Position numbers and translations under genes: made by a program. From assembly GCA_013696665.1 (NCBI GenBank), contig JACCYC010000136.1, positions 1-16,017 on the forward strand: 16,017 nt of DNA, written 5' to 3'. Origin of the DNA: Burkholderiaceae bacterium (GTDB lineage Bacteria; Pseudomonadota; Gammaproteobacteria; Burkholderiales; Burkholderiaceae_F). This document shows, piece by piece, positions 14,195 through 16,017 of this stretch. The stretch's first letter is position 1; every line of letters starts with the position of its first letter. Below the pieces are notes generated by a model. That model did no database searches and was not told the DNA's origin. It was given only the letters and a program-made list of their open reading frames with translations.

Positions 14195-14971
14195 TCAATT
14201 CTTCAATCGATAGCCGGTCCTAAAAATCCACGCCACCATGGCCAGGCAGATTGCAAAGAATGCCAGTGTGATCGCAAGGCTGAGTTCGACGCCGACATCG
14301 GCGGTGCCGTAGAAGCTCCAACGGAATCCGCTGATCAAATAGACAACCGGGTTGAAAAGTGCCAGCGTGCGCCAAGACGGCGGCAGCATGTCAACCGAAT
14401 AGAACGCTCCGCCGAGAAAGGTCAACGGAGTCACGACCAGCATCGGAACAAACTGCAATTGCTCGAAATTATTGGCCCAGATCCCGACGATGAAGCCGAA
14501 CAGGCTAAACGTTGTCACAGTGAGCACCAGAAACCCGACCATCCATACCGGATGCAGGATCTGTATCGGAACGAACAGCGCGGCGGTTGCCAAAATAATC
14601 AGGCCCAGCACGATCGACTTGGTCGCCGCGGCGCCTACATAGGCCAACACGATCTCGAGGTAAGACACGGGGGCCGACAGCAACTCATAAATGGTGCCGG
14701 TGAATTTCGGAAAATAGATTCCGAATGATGCGTTCGAGATGCTCTGCGTGAAGAGCGCCAGCATGATCAGTCCTGGCACGATGAACGAGCCGTAGGTAAC
14801 ACCGTCGACTTGCGCGATTCGCGAGCCGATTGCGGCGCCAAAAACAACGAAGTAAAGCGAGGTGGTGATCACGGGCGCCACCAGGCTTTGCCACACCGTG
14901 CGTGCGGCGCGCGCCATCTCGAACCGGTAGATCGCCCACACGCCGTGCCAGTTAAACGTGGTTCTGCTCAT
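14195..14971 (-). CDS. ABC-2 type transporter permease (YadH-like)
   Basis: This 258-residue inner-membrane permease belongs to the ABC-2 export family (YadH/NodJ-type), which moves polysaccharides, lipids or drugs outward. It has about six hydrophobic helices: roughly 30-48, 63-82, 108-132, 140-166, 173-193 and 228-250. The family segment GTIYELLSAPVSYLEIVLAY (91-110) precedes TM3, and FGGAFYS-like LGGAFYSVDMLPPSW follows TM5. The ATG shares one base with the ATPase stop (TAATG), and an AGG precedes it, so the two are translationally coupled. The substrate is unknown. Confidence 0.9.
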   Translation of the reverse strand: MSRTTFNWHGVWAIYRFEMARAARTVWQSLVAPVITTSLYFVVFGAAIGSRIAQVDGVTYGSFIVPGLIMLALFTQSISNASFGIYFPKFTGTIYELLSAPVSYLEIVLAYVGAAATKSIVLGLIILATAALFVPIQILHPVWMVGFLVLTVTTFSLFGFIVGIWANNFEQLQFVPMLVVTPLTFLGGAFYSVDMLPPSWRTLALFNPVVYLISGFRWSFYGTADVGVELSLAITLAFFAICLAMVAWIFRTGYRLKN

Positions 14972-15909
14972 TAGCCTGCGCGGTCAGTGACCAGGCTGAC
15001 GAAAATGTCTTCGAGCGAGCTCTGCGTCGTGTTTAGATCCGTAAACCCGATGCCAAGCTCGTCCATTCTGCGCAGCAGCGACGGGATTCCGGTGGATTCC
15101 TGATGTGCGTCGAAGGTGTATTCGACCTGGAAGCCGTCCGGCGCCAGCGTCAGGTTCCAGTCCGATAGACCTTCCGGAATTGCCTTCATCGGCTCCTGCA
15201 GAAGAATCGTCAGCTGCTTCTTGCCGAGCTTCTTCATCAGCGCCGTTTTTTCCTCAACGACAATCAACTCGCCTTTGCTAATCACACCGATGCGGTCAGC
15301 CATTTCCTCCGCTTCATCAATGTAATGCGTCGTCAAGATAATCGTTGCCCCGCGCTTCCGCAGACCGCGCACCAACGCCCACATGTCACGGCGCAGCTCG
15401 ACATCGACGCCGGCGGTCGGCTCGTCGAGAAACAGGATCTCGGGCTCGTGCGAGAGCGCCTTTGCAATCATCACTCGGCGCTTCATGCCGCCAGAGAGCG
15501 TCATGATGCGGTCGTTGCGCTTGTCCCACAGTGATAACACGCGTAACAAATTTTCGATGAAAGATGGATTCGACCCACGCCCGAACAACCCACGGCTGAA
15601 ATTAACGGTGGCCCACACAGTTTCAAAGGCGTCCGTCGTCAGCTCCTGCGGCACTAAACCTATTTTCGTCCGCGATTCACGGAAGTCGCGAACAATGTCC
15701 GCGCCGCCGACCGTCACCGTCCCGGTGGTGGCGGTCACAATGCCGCAGACAATGCTGATCAGCGTGGTCTTGCCTGCTCCGTTGGGTCCCAGCAGCGCGA
15801 AGATCTCGCCTTTGTTGATCTGCAGGTCGATCACCTTCAGCGCCCGCAGCCCCGAGGCATACGTCTTGGTCAGACTGGAGATGGAAATGATCGACATGAC
15901 CGTTTTCAT
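14971..15909 (-). CDS. ABC transporter ATP-binding protein (YadG-like)
   Basis: This 312-residue ATPase powers the neighbouring ABC-2 permease. Walker A is GPNGAGKTT (41-49), the Q-loop is LVPQE (Q88), the signature is LSGGMKRR (138-145), Walker B is ILFLDEPTAGVD (158-169) and the switch histidine is in LTTHYIDEAEE (H195). All catalytic residues are intact. Residues about 225-312 form the C-terminal extension common in YadG-type exporters. ATG at 15909 is the longest start; ATG at 15897 (MSIISISSLTKTY) fits the family's usual N-terminus better, and neither has a good Shine-Dalgarno. It is first in a leftward two-gene unit. I see no clear promoter in 15910-15981. Confidence 0.94.
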   Translation of the reverse strand: MKTVMSIISISSLTKTYASGLRALKVIDLQINKGEIFALLGPNGAGKTTLISIVCGIVTATTGTVTVGGADIVRDFRESRTKIGLVPQELTTDAFETVWATVNFSRGLFGRGSNPSFIENLLRVLSLWDKRNDRIMTLSGGMKRRVMIAKALSHEPEILFLDEPTAGVDVELRRDMWALVRGLRKRGATIILTTHYIDEAEEMADRIGVISKGELIVVEEKTALMKKLGKKQLTILLQEPMKAIPEGLSDWNLTLAPDGFQVEYTFDAHQESTGIPSLLRRMDELGIGFTDLNTTQSSLEDIFVSLVTDRAG

Positions 15910-15932
15910 CGACCCAATAGAAATCAGCGCGA

Positions 15933-15952
15933 GGCGGCGTGGCGGTGCCGCC
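15933..15952. repeat. GC-rich inverted repeat upstream of the ABC ATPase
   Basis: GGCGGC (15933-15938) and GCCGCC (15947-15952) pair perfectly across an 8-nt loop in the 72-nt gap between the cytochrome c' stop and the ABC ATPase start. No T-run follows on either strand. It may act as a weak terminator or transcript end for the cytochrome gene. In GC-rich DNA such repeats also occur by chance. Confidence 0.3.
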
Positions 15953-15981
15953 CGTCTGTAGCTAGCTTCCGCTGGGTAGCG

Positions 15982-16017
15982 CTACTTCGCCCGAAAGTCG
16001 TCGTGGCAGTTATCGCA
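15982..16017 (-). CDS. C-terminal end of a probable cytochrome c' (partial)
   Basis: The minus strand from the right edge reads CDNCHDDFRAK and then TAG (15984-15982). CDNCH is a CxxCH haem-attachment motif, and having it eleven residues from the C-terminus, followed by DDFR, is the hallmark of class II cytochromes c (cytochrome c' and relatives, CxxCHDDYR or similar). Ordinary class I cytochromes carry it near the N-terminus. Cytochrome c' is a periplasmic four-helix protein that binds NO. Only 11 codons are visible, so the call rests on this motif and its position. Confidence 0.65.
   Translation of the reverse strand, partial: CDNCHDDFRAK

Noticed and set aside
14144..14728. 194-codon rightward frame opposite the ABC permease
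   Set aside because: Its translation is rich in Gln, Arg and His, without membrane or catalytic motifs. The leftward frame gives a clean ABC-2 permease.
1..16017. CRISPR arrays, insertion sequences, phage or defence genes
   Set aside because: I found no regularly spaced direct repeats, transposase or integrase motifs, terminal inverted repeats or nuclease/helicase defence modules in either strand.

Overview
This window is a GC-rich, gene-dense bacterial chromosome segment. Gene content and order point to a betaproteobacterium, probably near Burkholderiales. The order hda - HAD-IB phosphatase - pcnB - folK - deoxynucleoside kinase and the order queA - tgt - yajC - secD - secF are both typical of that group. 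Almost everything is core metabolism or information processing. I find no CRISPR array, phage, transposase or defence system.

Layout. (1) Positions 1-1586 hold the tail of an unidentified gene, a leftward geranylgeranyl-reductase-type flavoprotein, and a rightward small membrane or secreted protein of unknown function; a dyad lies between their divergent starts. (2) Positions 1619-2734 hold a leftward, clearly divergent PurM-like AIR synthase homologue. (3) Positions 2831-7633 form a rightward block: hda (replication control), a HAD-IB phosphatase, pcnB (RNA 3' polyadenylation), folK (folate), a deoxynucleoside kinase (dNTP salvage) and panC (pantothenate). Spacings are tight and two pairs overlap by 4 nt as GTGA. 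(4) Positions 7697-7783 hold tRNA-Leu(CAA) with its own promoter-like sequence. It is followed by queA and tgt (queuosine modification of tRNA, also overlapping by GTGA), then by yajC-secD-secF (Sec accessory complex) behind a consensus -10 box, and then by a cytochrome b561-type membrane protein. (5) Positions 13984-16017 look more recently rearranged. They hold the frameshifted C-terminal stub of an ECF sigma factor, a two-gene ABC-2 exporter (permease and ATPase, leftward), and at the very edge the last 11 codons of what looks like a cytochrome c' gene.

The most interesting points are modest. The PurM homologue has substitutions in its nucleotide-binding motif and sits where canonical purM often sits relative to hda. 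The sigma-factor stub has not been annotated as a gene because it is short and frameshifted, and it marks a probable breakpoint beside the ABC cassette. A cytochrome b561 and a cytochrome c', possible redox partners, flank that cassette. An 84-residue orphan protein has a strong ribosome-binding site and sits next to an intergenic dyad. I see no convincing previously undescribed multi-gene system.
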